Source: an uncultured Eubacteriales bacterium (lineage in GTDB: Bacteria > Bacillota > Clostridia > Christensenellales > CAG-917). From it: DNA of 64,000 nucleotides. Under the pieces are notes generated by a model. That model was given only the letters and a program-made list of their open reading frames with translations. It ran no database searches and was not told the DNA's origin. Location of the stretch: the NCBI GenBank assembly GCA_900547975.1, contig URIX01000003.1, positions 22,433 to 86,432 of the forward strand, read 5' to 3'. Shown here in pieces: positions 27,057 to 35,561 of this stretch; the stretch's first letter is position 1, and the number at the start of each line of letters is the position of its first letter. Position numbers and translations under genes: made by a program.

Positions 27057-28076
27057 TCAGTTGAATTGTTTGAGAAAACGCACGTCGTTTTCGTAGAGCA
27101 TTTTGATGTTGGGAATGCCGTATTTAATCATAGCGATACGGTCGATACCGAATCCGAACGCAAAGCCGCTGTAAACGCTGCTGTCTATTCCGCACATATC
27201 GAGAACGTGCGGATTGACGATACCTGCGCCGAGAATCTCGACCCAACCGGTGCCCTTGCAGACTCTGCAACCTTTTCCGTGGCACATAGAGCAAGTGACG
27301 TCAACCTCGACGGACGGCTCTGTGAACGGGAAATACGACGGGCGAAGTCTGACTTTAGTATCTTTCGAGAAGAGTTTTTCCGCAAACGTTTGCAAGCAAC
27401 CTTGCAAATCGCCCATAGTGATGTGTTTGTCGATTGCAAGTCCCTCGAACTGATTGAAAATCGGGCTGTGGGACGCGTCGTCATCGCTTCTATACACCTT
27501 ACCGGGTGAAATTATACGGATAGGCGGCTCGCCCGCTTGCATAACGCGCGCCTGAACAGCGGATGTTTGCGTGCGAAGCACGATGTTGTCATTGATATAG
27601 AAAGTGTCCTGCATATCGCGTGCGGGATGGTCTTTAGGCACGTTGAGAAGTTGAAAATTATACAAATCGCTTTCGATTTCGGGTCCTTCCACGACGGAAA
27701 ACCCCATACCCGAGAAAATATCGATAAGTTCTCTCGTAATGAGTGTGAGAGGATGCAAAGTGCCGAGATTTTCACGATTAGACGGCAAAGTAACGTCGAT
27801 TTCCTCTGCTTTGAGGCGAGCAAGTTTCTCTTGCTCTACAACTTGTTCGGTCTTTTGGTTGAGCACGGCTTCGACTGCGAAGCGCAATTCGTTGACGAGT
27901 TTGCCCATCATCGGACGTTCCTCTTTGGGTACGTTTGCCATATCTCTCATAAGCATAGAGATTTCGCCGCTTTTGCCGAGATATTTGACTCTGACGTCGT
28001 TGAGATCTTGCGACGTTTGAGCTTTCTCGATCATTTCGAGAGCGGCGTTTTTGATAGCGTCCATTTTTTCTTTCAT
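27057..28076 (-). CDS. pheS: Phenylalanyl-tRNA synthetase alpha subunit
   Basis: The start at 28076 (M-K-E-K-M-D-A) has AGGAG five bases upstream and gives 339 residues. An N-terminal coiled coil precedes the class II catalytic core. The latter shows F-T-E-P-S-V-E-V-D-V and the Gram-positive cysteine cluster C-S-M-C-H-G-K-G-C-R-V-C. It charges tRNA-Phe together with PheT. A promoter lies about 55 bases upstream, leaving a leader too short for a T-box. Confidence 0.97.
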   Translation of the reverse strand: MKEKMDAIKNAALEMIEKAQTSQDLNDVRVKYLGKSGEISMLMRDMANVPKEERPMMGKLVNELRFAVEAVLNQKTEQVVEQEKLARLKAEEIDVTLPSNRENLGTLHPLTLITRELIDIFSGMGFSVVEGPEIESDLYNFQLLNVPKDHPARDMQDTFYINDNIVLRTQTSAVQARVMQAGEPPIRIISPGKVYRSDDDASHSPIFNQFEGLAIDKHITMGDLQGCLQTFAEKLFSKDTKVRLRPSYFPFTEPSVEVDVTCSMCHGKGCRVCKGTGWVEILGAGIVNPHVLDMCGIDSSVYSGFAFGFGIDRIAMIKYGIPNIKMLYENDVRFLKQFN

Positions 28077-28093
28077 AAAAACTCCTAAATTTT

Positions 28094-28158
28094 CGCACGC
28101 GTGGTGCGCGCACGATAAATATCTAAAAAATAATAACAATATTAAAGTAATAAGTCAA
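28094..28158 (-). promoter_or_regulatory. Promoter and short hairpin leader of pheST
   Basis: On the minus strand, TTGACT (28153-28158), a 17-bp spacer and TATTAT (28130-28135) form a good sigma-A promoter. The predicted start near 28123 leaves a leader of about 47 nt. That leader holds a G/C-rich 8-bp stem (28094-28114, two wobbles) just before the AGGAG site. No T-box consensus was seen, although many Firmicute pheST operons have one. Confidence 0.5.
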
Positions 28159-28341
28159 CAAAATGTGTCCAAACGTTGTCGAAACGTCGAAAAATTGTGT
28201 CAAAAATGCCGTCGAGACGTAAAAAATCTTTCAAACCGTACTTAAACATAGAAAAGCATATCGTTTGAAAAAAAGAATGGTTTTTACATTGCCGTTAAAT
28301 CGCCTAATAAACGTAGCAATTTACTGCACTGACAAAACAAC

Positions 28342-29718
28342 TCATTTCTTCACTATGACGGTGACGTCGAGAGGCTTGTTTGCAAGTCGAATATATTTCG
28401 TTCCCTCTATTCTCGTGTTGCCGAGATAAATTTTGGTATCTTCGCCGCGCTTGATGTGCATCGTATGTTTAATTTCGTTGTTTGAAAACACAACGTCCGC
28501 GCTGTCGATATTGTCGGGCAAATGCGGCGATATGCGCAATACGTCGCCGAGCGTGGAAATCCCGAAATTCAAATTGTTAAACTTGTATATCGGCTCAAAA
28601 CTATTCTCAAAATCGACTATTCTTAAAATACTTTTGTTTTCTTTCGTTGATTTTTTATCAAAAAATACTCGCATAAAGAAATCAGAACTCAATGCCGCGC
28701 CGAGCATTGCGATGTCTTTTTTGTGGGAAAGAATACATATCGATTTATCGAAAAAATTCACCTTTTTCACTTTACTATGCCCTGCCGACGCGCTTTGCAT
28801 ATACTTTTCAACTCGGATTGAATACATAAACTCGTCAAGGTTTTCCTTTTCGCTCAAACTGCTTGCAAGCGACAAAAAGCCGAACTTTTGATTTTCGGTC
28901 GCATTTTCAAAACAATCGAACTTATCGTATATTTCGAGCGGCGTATAGTATCTCGAAAAATCAAAATTCAGCACGGATTCCGCACTGTCGCAAAGCCTCG
29001 AATATGTCATATACAATCCGTCGATAACGCCGTCGAGACTCTCTTTGTCCTTCTTTTGATAATTAGATTCGAGCATACAAAGTTCCAAAAACAGTTTTGA
29101 TTTTGAAAAACTCTTGTATTTTTTGTTTTTGCACGCCGTTCCGTTGTCTTTAACGTACTTTTTTGCAAGATTCATCGCCTTTGCAACAGTATTCAGATTT
29201 TCAAAAACGAAATAGATTTTTTCGAGAATAATGTACAAAAACGCTTCTTTCATCGTCGTTATCTCGGCAAAAGTCAGCGTTTTGAGCCTGTTATGCTCGT
29301 TTGCAAGCGTTTTGAATCTGTCCTCGACGAAAATCCAGCCCGTAGACGCAAGGCAGAATCTTGCAAGTTCCGCCGCTCTCGGTTTGCCGTTTACACTCGG
29401 ATTGGCGCAAAGCGCGCTGAAATCTATTTTGCATATTCTATCGACAATCTGCCTGTCCTCGCAAAACGTCGAGAATATCCCCTTATATTTTTTGTTTTTC
29501 AACTTGAAAAGCAGCCATTTTATGTGACTTTTGTACTTTTTGTCCTCGATTTCGCTTCCCTTGTCGGGCGATTGAAAATCGAATACGAGAAGTTTCGACT
29601 TTTCCTCGTACTCTGCGTTCGTTAGCACGGGAAAATACACCTCTTTGGGATTCTTTTTCAAAATCATATATGCGATGAAAAACACCGTAACGACCAATAT
29701 CGTCAATACGTACGCCAT
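28342..29718 (-). CDS. Membrane-anchored protein of unknown function
   Basis: 458 residues with one N-terminal hydrophobic span (about residues 3-20) followed by a long soluble part rich in Phe, Lys and Asn. Predicted helices in the middle include L-T-F-A-E-I-T-T-M-K-E-A-F. The C-terminus looks beta-rich, with alternating hydrophobics from about residue 370. The helical segment faintly recalls the N-terminal region of large glycan-synthase-like membrane proteins of Clostridia, but this is a pattern impression only. It stands alone between pheST and rnpB, reading away from rnpB. The family was not recognised. Confidence 0.7.
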   Translation of the reverse strand: MAYVLTILVVTVFFIAYMILKKNPKEVYFPVLTNAEYEEKSKLLVFDFQSPDKGSEIEDKKYKSHIKWLLFKLKNKKYKGIFSTFCEDRQIVDRICKIDFSALCANPSVNGKPRAAELARFCLASTGWIFVEDRFKTLANEHNRLKTLTFAEITTMKEAFLYIILEKIYFVFENLNTVAKAMNLAKKYVKDNGTACKNKKYKSFSKSKLFLELCMLESNYQKKDKESLDGVIDGLYMTYSRLCDSAESVLNFDFSRYYTPLEIYDKFDCFENATENQKFGFLSLASSLSEKENLDEFMYSIRVEKYMQSASAGHSKVKKVNFFDKSICILSHKKDIAMLGAALSSDFFMRVFFDKKSTKENKSILRIVDFENSFEPIYKFNNLNFGISTLGDVLRISPHLPDNIDSADVVFSNNEIKHTMHIKRGEDTKIYLGNTRIEGTKYIRLANKPLDVTVIVKK

Positions 29719-29782
29719 ACGGCGATTATTGCCATATTTTGAACGAAATAGTAATTCTAAATCAACATATTTTCAAATTCGG

Positions 29783-29811
29783 TTGCAAAATATCGTCATT
29801 TGTGCTTTAAT
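29783..29811 (+). promoter_or_regulatory. Promoter of rnpB
   Basis: TTGCAA (29783-29788), a 17-bp spacer and TTTAAT (29806-29811) place the start at about 29818, exactly where helix P1 of the RNase P RNA begins. Confidence 0.6.
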
Positions 29812-29817
29812 TTTAAT

Positions 29818-30136
29818 GCGAGTTAGCCGAACGGTCGCGTGAAATATTGAGGAAAGTCCGAGCATCACAGGGCAAGGGTGCCGGGTAACTCCCGGTGAAG
29901 GCGACTTCAAGGACAGTGCAACAGAAAAAAACCGCCGCGTATGCGGTAAGGATGGAAAGGCGAGGTAAGAGCTCACCCGCAATTTGGCGACAATGCGCGA
30001 TGTAAACCCCACTCGATGCAAGATCGGGAGTACGAAATGTGGCCCGCAAACTCCCCACATCGCTTGAAACGTGCAGAAATGTACGTTGTAGATAGATGAC
30101 CGTTTAAGACAGAACTCGGCTTACAGACTATCTCGC
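29818..30136 (+). ncRNA. rnpB: RNase P RNA (catalytic subunit)
   Basis: Conserved bacterial RNase P elements appear in order: GAGGAAAGTCCGAGC near 29850, ACAGTGCAACAGAAA near 29913, and AGATAGATGACCG followed by ACAGAACTCGGCTTA near the 3' end. The ends pair as helix P1 (29818-29826 with 30128-30136, one mismatch). The 319-nt length is typical. It matures the 5' ends of tRNAs. It has its own promoter and terminator and no overlapping gene. Confidence 0.95.
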
Positions 30137-30143
30137 AAAATGA

Positions 30144-30175
30144 AAAAAGAAGGCGCAAGAGCCTTCTTTTTTCTT
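30144..30175 (+). terminator. Intrinsic terminator of rnpB
   Basis: An AGAAGGC/GCCTTCT stem with a GCAAGA loop and flanking A- and T-runs follows eight bases after rnpB. The six-T tail supports termination on the plus strand; the A-run would allow it on the minus strand as well. Confidence 0.85.
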
Positions 30176-30320
30176 ATATTTTTTTATATTTTTTCGATTC
30201 ATTTGTACTTCGTTTAGTTCTATATATTTGTCGCATTACACGATACGATTTGACGTAATTGCGACTATTGCAACGTTATCCATATTATTTGCATTTCAAA
30301 TATTGCGGCTGAATTCAGGA

Positions 30321-32012
30321 TTATTTCAAAGAATCTTTGTATCTTTGCGCGTTTGCTTTCATCTCTTTTGCGTGCGGCACGGCGTATATAGAATAGTCGT
30401 TTCCGCCAATAAGTCTTGCCACCTCGTCCGTATCGTCTTTTAGCAAATCGACGTGAGTCAAAGTCTTGCCGTTTTCGGTGGACTTCGAGATGAGATAGTG
30501 ATTGTCCGCCATAGAAGCGAGTGACGGCATATGCGTCACGGCAACGACCTGTCTTGCACGCGAGATATTACACATCTTTTCAGACACGACTTGAGAGATA
30601 TTGCCCGAAATTCCGGTATCTATCTCGTCAAAAACCATAGTGCCGATGTCGTCCACGCCTGCGAGAATGTTTTTGAACGCAAGCATAAATCTCGACATTT
30701 CACCGCCCGAAATTATCTTCGCAAGCGGCTTTAACGGCTCTCCTACGTTTGGCGAAATCATAAACTCCACACTGTCCGCGCCGTTTGCGGATATTTGGTC
30801 AACGTCGTCGGTAGTTTCGATTTCGACTTTGAACGTCGAACCGCCCATACCCAAATCGCAAAGTTCTTTCGTGATGTCTTTTTCAAACTTATCTGCGATT
30901 TTGCGTCTTTCCTGCGAGAGTTCCTTTGCGCTTGCAAACAACTTTTCGGCGGCAACTTTAATCTCTGTTTCGAGTCTCTCCACTCTTTCGGTTGCGTTCG
31001 ATAGCGTTTGCGCTTCTTTCGTCGCTTCTTCGTAGAATTTTTGCAAGGATTCGTAACTTCCGCCGTATTTGCGCAAAATCGTGCGCACGACTTCGAGTCT
31101 TTCCTCTATCTGCTCTGCCGAGCGCGAATCGAAGTCGAGTTTTTGAAGCATATCCGAAAGAGTCTCGGATATATCCGTAATTTCAACCTTGCAAGAATCC
31201 AACCTATCCGCGATAGGCACGATGTTTTCGTCGTATGAAGAAATGGTGTTCAAAAGCGAGTTTGCGTTCTTAATGGACGCGCTCACGCTTTGCGAATCGT
31301 ATCCGTCCAAAAGGTTTTTCGCACCTTCGAGCGCGGATATGATTTTTTCCATATTGCGAATACGCTTGCGAGCGGAAAGAAGTTCGTCTTCTTCCCCGTC
31401 TTTTACGTCCGCTTTTTCGATTTCGTCAATCTGGAATGATAAAATATCGAGTTTTCTCTCTCTTTCGTCGGCGTTTCCGAATCTCAAAAACTCTTTTTTC
31501 AGCGACGTGTAATCGTCAAAATTCTTTTCGACTTCGCCCTTTACCGTCGCGATTTTCTTCTCGCCGAGTTTGTCGAGAAGTTTGATATGATTCGTGCTTT
31601 TAAGCAGCGATTGATGTTCGTGCTGACCGTGAATATCGACAAGAAGTTCCGTCAAACTTTTAAGTGCGGACAAAGTGGAAATTCTGCCGTTTATTCTACA
31701 CTCGTTTTTGCCGTCCGCGCTCATTTTTCTGCGCAAAATAAGCACGTCTTCGGCTTCGATTCCCAAATCGTCGAGGCAATCCTTTATCGACGGCGTGAGA
31801 TAATCCTCGAACACCGCCTCTACGCTTGCCTTGTCCGTACCGAAGCGAATGAGGGATTTGTCCGCGCGCTCGCCCAACACGAAATTGAGCGAGTCGATGA
31901 TAATCGACTTACCTGCACCCGTTTCGCCGCTCAGAATATTCAAACCGTTTTTGAGTTCGAGTTCGAGTTTATCGATGAGCGCGATATTTTCGATTGAGAG
32001 TTGGCAAAGCAT
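30321..32012 (-). CDS. recN: DNA repair ATPase RecN
   Basis: 563 residues with SMC-like architecture. The N-terminal half has Walker A (S-G-E-T-G-A-G-K-S-I), two coiled-coil segments surround about residues 150-370, and the C-terminal half has the signature (I-S-G-G-E-M-S-R) and Walker B (M-V-F-D-E-I-D-T-G). It acts early in double-strand break repair. It is the last gene of the nadK-argR-recN unit, 44 bases after argR. Confidence 0.96.
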   Translation of the reverse strand: MLCQLSIENIALIDKLELELKNGLNILSGETGAGKSIIIDSLNFVLGERADKSLIRFGTDKASVEAVFEDYLTPSIKDCLDDLGIEAEDVLILRRKMSADGKNECRINGRISTLSALKSLTELLVDIHGQHEHQSLLKSTNHIKLLDKLGEKKIATVKGEVEKNFDDYTSLKKEFLRFGNADERERKLDILSFQIDEIEKADVKDGEEDELLSARKRIRNMEKIISALEGAKNLLDGYDSQSVSASIKNANSLLNTISSYDENIVPIADRLDSCKVEITDISETLSDMLQKLDFDSRSAEQIEERLEVVRTILRKYGGSYESLQKFYEEATKEAQTLSNATERVERLETEIKVAAEKLFASAKELSQERRKIADKFEKDITKELCDLGMGGSTFKVEIETTDDVDQISANGADSVEFMISPNVGEPLKPLAKIISGGEMSRFMLAFKNILAGVDDIGTMVFDEIDTGISGNISQVVSEKMCNISRARQVVAVTHMPSLASMADNHYLISKSTENGKTLTHVDLLKDDTDEVARLIGGNDYSIYAVPHAKEMKANAQRYKDSLK

Positions 32013-32056
32013 AATTCACCGCCTTCGAAAAATGTCAAAAAGCAATTCTTTCGCGA

Positions 32057-32527
32057 TTAATACAGTCTGTTCGCCTCGAGCAAATCTTCGAGACGTCTGC
32101 GTATCATATCGACGTGTTCGAGAGAATCCACCGCCACGAAAATCGTGTTGTCGCCCGCAATAACGCCGAGAACTTCGTCGTACGAAAGTTTGTCGATAAG
32201 TTCCGCGGCAGGGCCTGCGCTTCCCGTTTCGGTTTTGAGAACGATGAGATTGCCCGTACTCTTTATGGAAACGACCGTGTTTTTGAACATACTCAAAAAT
32301 TTGTCTGCGGCACTTGCCTCTTTAGTTTGTTGCGCGGTGTATTTGTAATGCCTGCCGTCGCTCGAAAGAGTTTTGATAATGCCCATTTCCTTGATGTCGC
32401 GCGACACGGTGGCTTGGGTCACCGAAAAACCTTCGCTGCGAAGGTAATCCACAAGTTCTTCTTGCGTGTCGACGTCGTGTTTTGAAATGATGTCCAAAAT
32501 TTTGAGTTGTCTGTTTGCTCTCGCCAT
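32057..32527 (-). CDS. argR: Arginine repressor ArgR/AhrC
   Basis: A 156-residue regulator. The winged-helix N-terminus has D-T-Q-E-E-L-V-D-Y-L and V-T-Q-A-T-V-S-R-D-I-K. The C-terminal oligomerisation and arginine-binding domain has V-L-G-V-I-A-G-D-N-T-I. In Firmicutes it controls arginine metabolism and sits beside recN, as here. It begins 11 bases after nadK ends. Confidence 0.95.
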   Translation of the reverse strand: MARANRQLKILDIISKHDVDTQEELVDYLRSEGFSVTQATVSRDIKEMGIIKTLSSDGRHYKYTAQQTKEASAADKFLSMFKNTVVSIKSTGNLIVLKTETGSAGPAAELIDKLSYDEVLGVIAGDNTIFVAVDSLEHVDMIRRRLEDLLEANRLY

Positions 32528-32538
32528 AATATTTCACC

Positions 32539-33342
32539 TTATCCTCTGGGATCGACAAGACCCCATCTGTTCATTTTTTGAAGCAATTTCTTGAAGAAAT
32601 TGTTATCTTTGGTTGCCAAAAACTTTACGTTTCGAGCAGATTTTTCAACGAAAACGCTCTTTTCGCCCTCGATATTCGCAACGTTCTCGCCGTCGGCGCA
32701 TACGATTGCCTTTTCGTCTTTTGCAAGTCGCAGTTCGATTTTGGATTTCGCGTTCACGACGAGCGGACGGGAATGCAGCGAGTGCGCGCATATGGGGATA
32801 ATCACAAGTGCGTCCACGTCGGGCGCAAGCACCGGACCGCCTGCCGAAAGCGAATACGCCGTAGAACCCGTCGGCGAAGATACGATTGCGCCGTCGCTGT
32901 GATATGAATCCACAAACTTTCCGTCAACGTAAACGCCGATGTAAATCGGGCGCGAAGTCGCGCTTTTAAGCACGATTTCGTTTAACGCTTTGACGCAAAA
33001 ATCATCGAATCGCACGTCGAGAATTGCTCTTTGTTCGATTTTGCCTTCGATGATTCCGTTTGCAATTTCGCTCGCCGAAGAATTTTTTTCAAACTGGGTC
33101 AAAAATCCGAGATTTCCGGTATTTACGCCGGTTACGACGACATCTTCTCTGATGTTTTTCACCGCTTCGAGAACAGTGCCGTCCCCGCCGAAAACAATCA
33201 AATTTTTGCAATCGGACGGAATGTTTTTCCCGTCCTCAATCTCGAATACGTCAAATCTTTCGTCTGCTTTAAGAGAAGCGACGATGTCGTTCATTTCCTT
33301 GGAATATTCGGCTTTTGTGAAAATTGCGATTTTCGTTTTCAT
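32539..33342 (-). CDS. nadK: NAD kinase
   Basis: Phosphorylates NAD to NADP. The G-G-D-G-T-V motif, T-P-T-G-S-T-A-Y-S-L and G-G-P-V are present. The ATG at 33342 is preferred to an in-frame TTG at 33348 (267 residues). A near-consensus promoter lies so close that the transcript would carry at most about five untranslated bases, so translation is probably leaderless. It heads the nadK-argR-recN unit. The usual upstream partner tlyA is separated from it by a small gene on the other strand. Confidence 0.95.
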   Translation of the reverse strand: MKTKIAIFTKAEYSKEMNDIVASLKADERFDVFEIEDGKNIPSDCKNLIVFGGDGTVLEAVKNIREDVVVTGVNTGNLGFLTQFEKNSSASEIANGIIEGKIEQRAILDVRFDDFCVKALNEIVLKSATSRPIYIGVYVDGKFVDSYHSDGAIVSSPTGSTAYSLSAGGPVLAPDVDALVIIPICAHSLHSRPLVVNAKSKIELRLAKDEKAIVCADGENVANIEGEKSVFVEKSARNVKFLATKDNNFFKKLLQKMNRWGLVDPRG

Positions 33343-33353
33343 AATCAAGAGCC

Positions 33354-33382
33354 ATTATACAACATCGAAAGTATTTATTCAA
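33354..33382 (-). promoter_or_regulatory. Promoter of nadK-argR-recN, giving a near-leaderless mRNA
   Basis: On the minus strand, TTGAAT (33377-33382), a 17-bp spacer and perfect TATAAT (33354-33359) predict a start near 33347. The nadK ATG is at 33342. No ribosome-binding sequence fits between them. Confidence 0.6.
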
Positions 33383-33475
33383 GTATAAAACAAAGTTTTA
33401 TTGAATAATTGCATATTTTCGGCGAGTTTATGCAAAGCGGATTTTTGCGGCGATTTGCAACTTTGCCTCCATCGA

Positions 33476-33503
33476 TTGACATATTTGCTCGCTTTTGTAT
33501 AAT
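33476..33503 (+). promoter_or_regulatory. Consensus promoter for the 109-aa gene, possibly leaderless
   Basis: Perfect TTGACA (33476-33481) and TATAAT (33498-33503) are separated by 16 bp. The predicted start coincides with the ATG at 33510, so the GAGG between -10 and ATG would not be transcribed unless initiation is earlier. It is divergent from the nadK promoter, about 95 bp apart. Confidence 0.65.
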
Positions 33504-33509
33504 TGAGGT

Positions 33510-33839
33510 ATGTTTAGTTTGGTTTTATCCATATCCGAATTTGCAACAAAACTTGTTGCCGGACTGTCCGGCACTATTTTTGCGTTGCTGATTTTGGGAC
33601 TCGTTATCGGCGCAAAAAAACGCGTTCCGAAGAACATTAATCCCGACGAACTCAAACGCAAGGCAAAGGACGCGCCCGAAACCGAAAATACGGACAAGAA
33701 AGGCAAAAAATCCAAATCCGATAAATCGAAAATCAAAGCGGAATCAATCGAGAATAAACAAGATAAACCCGAAACGACAGCCGAAAACAAATCCGATAAC
33801 GCCCAAAGCGAAAAGAAAGAAGCGGTCGACAAAAAATAA
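33510..33839 (+). CDS. Small membrane-anchored protein with lysine/glutamate-rich tail
   Basis: 109 residues: an N-terminal span at about 14-34 (containing L-S-G-T-I-F-A-L-L-I-L-G-L), then a low-complexity, highly charged cytoplasmic tail of Lys, Glu, Asp and Ser. It has a perfect-consensus promoter of its own and a terminator shared with tlyA. It interrupts the usual tlyA-nadK adjacency on the opposite strand. No family was recognised. A highly charged tail of this kind could bind RNA or protein partners, but no function can be assigned. Confidence 0.7.
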   Translation: MFSLVLSISEFATKLVAGLSGTIFALLILGLVIGAKKRVPKNINPDELKRKAKDAPETENTDKKGKKSKSDKSKIKAESIENKQDKPETTAENKSDNAQSEKKEAVDKK

Positions 33840-33904
33840 AAGCAACCTATTATTATCGAAAACAGCAATAAAGCTAATAGCGGCAAATCGAAAAACGACA
33901 TAAA

Positions 33905-33935
33905 AACGACGTCTCAAACCGACGTCGTTATTTTT
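33905..33935. terminator. Bidirectional terminator between the 109-aa gene and tlyA
   Basis: A perfect 9-bp stem AACGACGTC/GACGTCGTT (33905-33913, 33921-33929) is followed by ATTTTTTC on the plus strand and by TTTTTATG on the minus strand. It overlaps the last bases of tlyA and serves convergent genes. Confidence 0.8.
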
Positions 33936-34638
33936 TCATATAGAGCAAATATTCGATGTTTTTATTTTCGTAGCGTATGGGCGAAGTGGACAAATTCAGT
34001 ATTTTGAAACCGACGTTTCGGGCGTATTCGGTGACATTTTCCACTGCTTTTTTGCGCAATTTTTCGTCGGTTACGATACCGCTTTTATTGAGTGCGGATT
34101 TGTCGAGTTCAAATTGCGGTTTTATAAGCACGACAGCCTCGCCGCCCGTTTTGAGCAAATCGAACATAGATTGCAAAACGTACGTCAAAGAAATAAAACT
34201 CACATCGCTGCAAAGAAAATCGACTTTTTCAAGGTTATGCGGCAATGCTCTTGCGTTCGCTTTCAAAAATTCGACCTTACCCGTTTCAAGAAGTTTTTTT
34301 TCGAGCGCACAGTCGGCGACGTCTACGGCAAGCACGCGCTTTGCGCCGTGACGAAGCAGGCAATCGGTAAATCCGCCGTTCGAGCAACCTATATCCGCGC
34401 AGTATTTTCCCCCGACGTCAAGGTTGAAATCGCAAAACGCTTTTTCGAGTTTATACGCGCCTTGCGAAGCGTAATTCTCGTCGTTTACGATTTGCACGTC
34501 GTCGCTGTCCGACACGTCTGTCGAGGATTTTGAAACAATTTTTCCGTTCAGAGTCACCCTGCCCGTTTTTATCATATTCTCGGCGTAAGTGCGCGATTTG
34601 AGATTGAATTTATCTTGAATGTACTTGTCGATTCTCAT
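33928..34638 (-). CDS. tlyA: TlyA-family rRNA 2'-O-methyltransferase (YqxC)
   Basis: 236 residues from the ATG at 34638 (AAGGA upstream). An N-terminal S4 RNA-binding domain (M-R-I-D-K-Y to about residue 60) precedes an FtsJ-like methyltransferase with A-D-I-G-C-S-N-G-G-F as the SAM site and catalytic-type D and K residues in C-S-D-V-S and L-I-K-P-Q. Relatives methylate 16S and 23S rRNA riboses and are often misnamed hemolysin A. It overlaps the end of oapA. Confidence 0.93.
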   Translation of the reverse strand: MRIDKYIQDKFNLKSRTYAENMIKTGRVTLNGKIVSKSSTDVSDSDDVQIVNDENYASQGAYKLEKAFCDFNLDVGGKYCADIGCSNGGFTDCLLRHGAKRVLAVDVADCALEKKLLETGKVEFLKANARALPHNLEKVDFLCSDVSFISLTYVLQSMFDLLKTGGEAVVLIKPQFELDKSALNKSGIVTDEKLRKKAVENVTEYARNVGFKILNLSTSPIRYENKNIEYLLYMKK

Positions 34639-34643
34639 AAAAT

Positions 34644-35537
34644 TCAATCCTTGTCCGATTTGTCAGATTGTTCGCTTGCGTGTTTTTTCTCTTGTTGTTT
34701 TGCGATTTTGGCTTTCTTTCTAATTTTTCTCTCGTCTTTATTGAAGACGGCGAGAACGCGCGCCACGAACATAACGAAATCGCGCGAATTGTCGATTGCT
34801 ATTTTTTTCATAAACGCTTTGCCGCCGATTGTCATTGCCGAAACTATTGCGGAAATGACGATAGAAAGCACGATTTGCCACGTTTCGTTCAGCGAAACGG
34901 TGATTTTGACAACCAAAGCCGCCGAGCAAGCACCTGAAATAATGCTGAATATATCACCCACTATATCGTTGCAAACGCTGGACACGGTGTCGCTGTTTTT
35001 GGTGAGCCAAAGTGCGGTTTTTGCGCCGTACACCTTTCTCGAAGCCATAGAGATTATAGGCGTCGTGTCGCAAGAGGTCACGGCAACGCCGATTGCGTCG
35101 AACAATATACCCGACAAAATGAGGAATGCAAGCAAAATTATGACGACTACGAGTTGTTCGGAGTTAGACACGATTTCGCTCAAATACGAGAAAAACGCGG
35201 ACAAAACAAGGGAAATTATCGTTGCCTTTATCCACCAAAGATTGTGTTTTTTCTTTGACGTTTTCTTCTTTTTGTCTTCCTTTGCCGCGTCCTTTTTGTC
35301 CGATTTGTCGCCGTGTTTATTACTTGTCAAGTCGTGTTTCTGACTTGTCGACGCACAAACGATTTTGTCGATGTTCTTGCTTAAATCGGAATCAAAAACT
35401 CCGCTGACATTGCCGTCAACGCTTTGATTTTGAGTATCTGACGCGGTATTTTGAATATTAGATAAATTGTCGGCGCCGTCGGAAACGTTGCCCGACGGTG
35501 CGTCGCTTTGAGATTTATTATCAGTATGAGTCTGCAT
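34644..35537 (-). CDS. oapA: OLE-associated membrane protein OapA
   Basis: 297 residues from ATG 35537, behind GAGGTG. A hydrophilic Ser/Asp/Asn then Lys-rich N-terminal extension covers about residues 1-97. Four spans follow at about 100-122, 127-147, 192-215 and 220-240, and the tail is strongly basic. The loop after span 2 reads F-D-A-I-G-V-A-V-T-S-C-D-T-T-P, then S-M-A-S-R-K-V-Y-G-A-K, which I recognise as the conserved core of this family. Known biology: OapA binds the OLE RNA and places the complex at the cell membrane; loss causes cold, alcohol and magnesium sensitivity in Bacillus halodurans. It lies immediately downstream of the RNA gene and upstream of tlyA, the standard order. The long acidic/lysine-rich N-terminal extension appears unusual. 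Confidence 0.82.
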   Translation of the reverse strand: MQTHTDNKSQSDAPSGNVSDGADNLSNIQNTASDTQNQSVDGNVSGVFDSDLSKNIDKIVCASTSQKHDLTSNKHGDKSDKKDAAKEDKKKKTSKKKHNLWWIKATIISLVLSAFFSYLSEIVSNSEQLVVVIILLAFLILSGILFDAIGVAVTSCDTTPIISMASRKVYGAKTALWLTKNSDTVSSVCNDIVGDIFSIISGACSAALVVKITVSLNETWQIVLSIVISAIVSAMTIGGKAFMKKIAIDNSRDFVMFVARVLAVFNKDERKIRKKAKIAKQQEKKHASEQSDKSDKD

Positions 35538-35561
35538 ATGCACCTCAAAAAAATTCTATGT

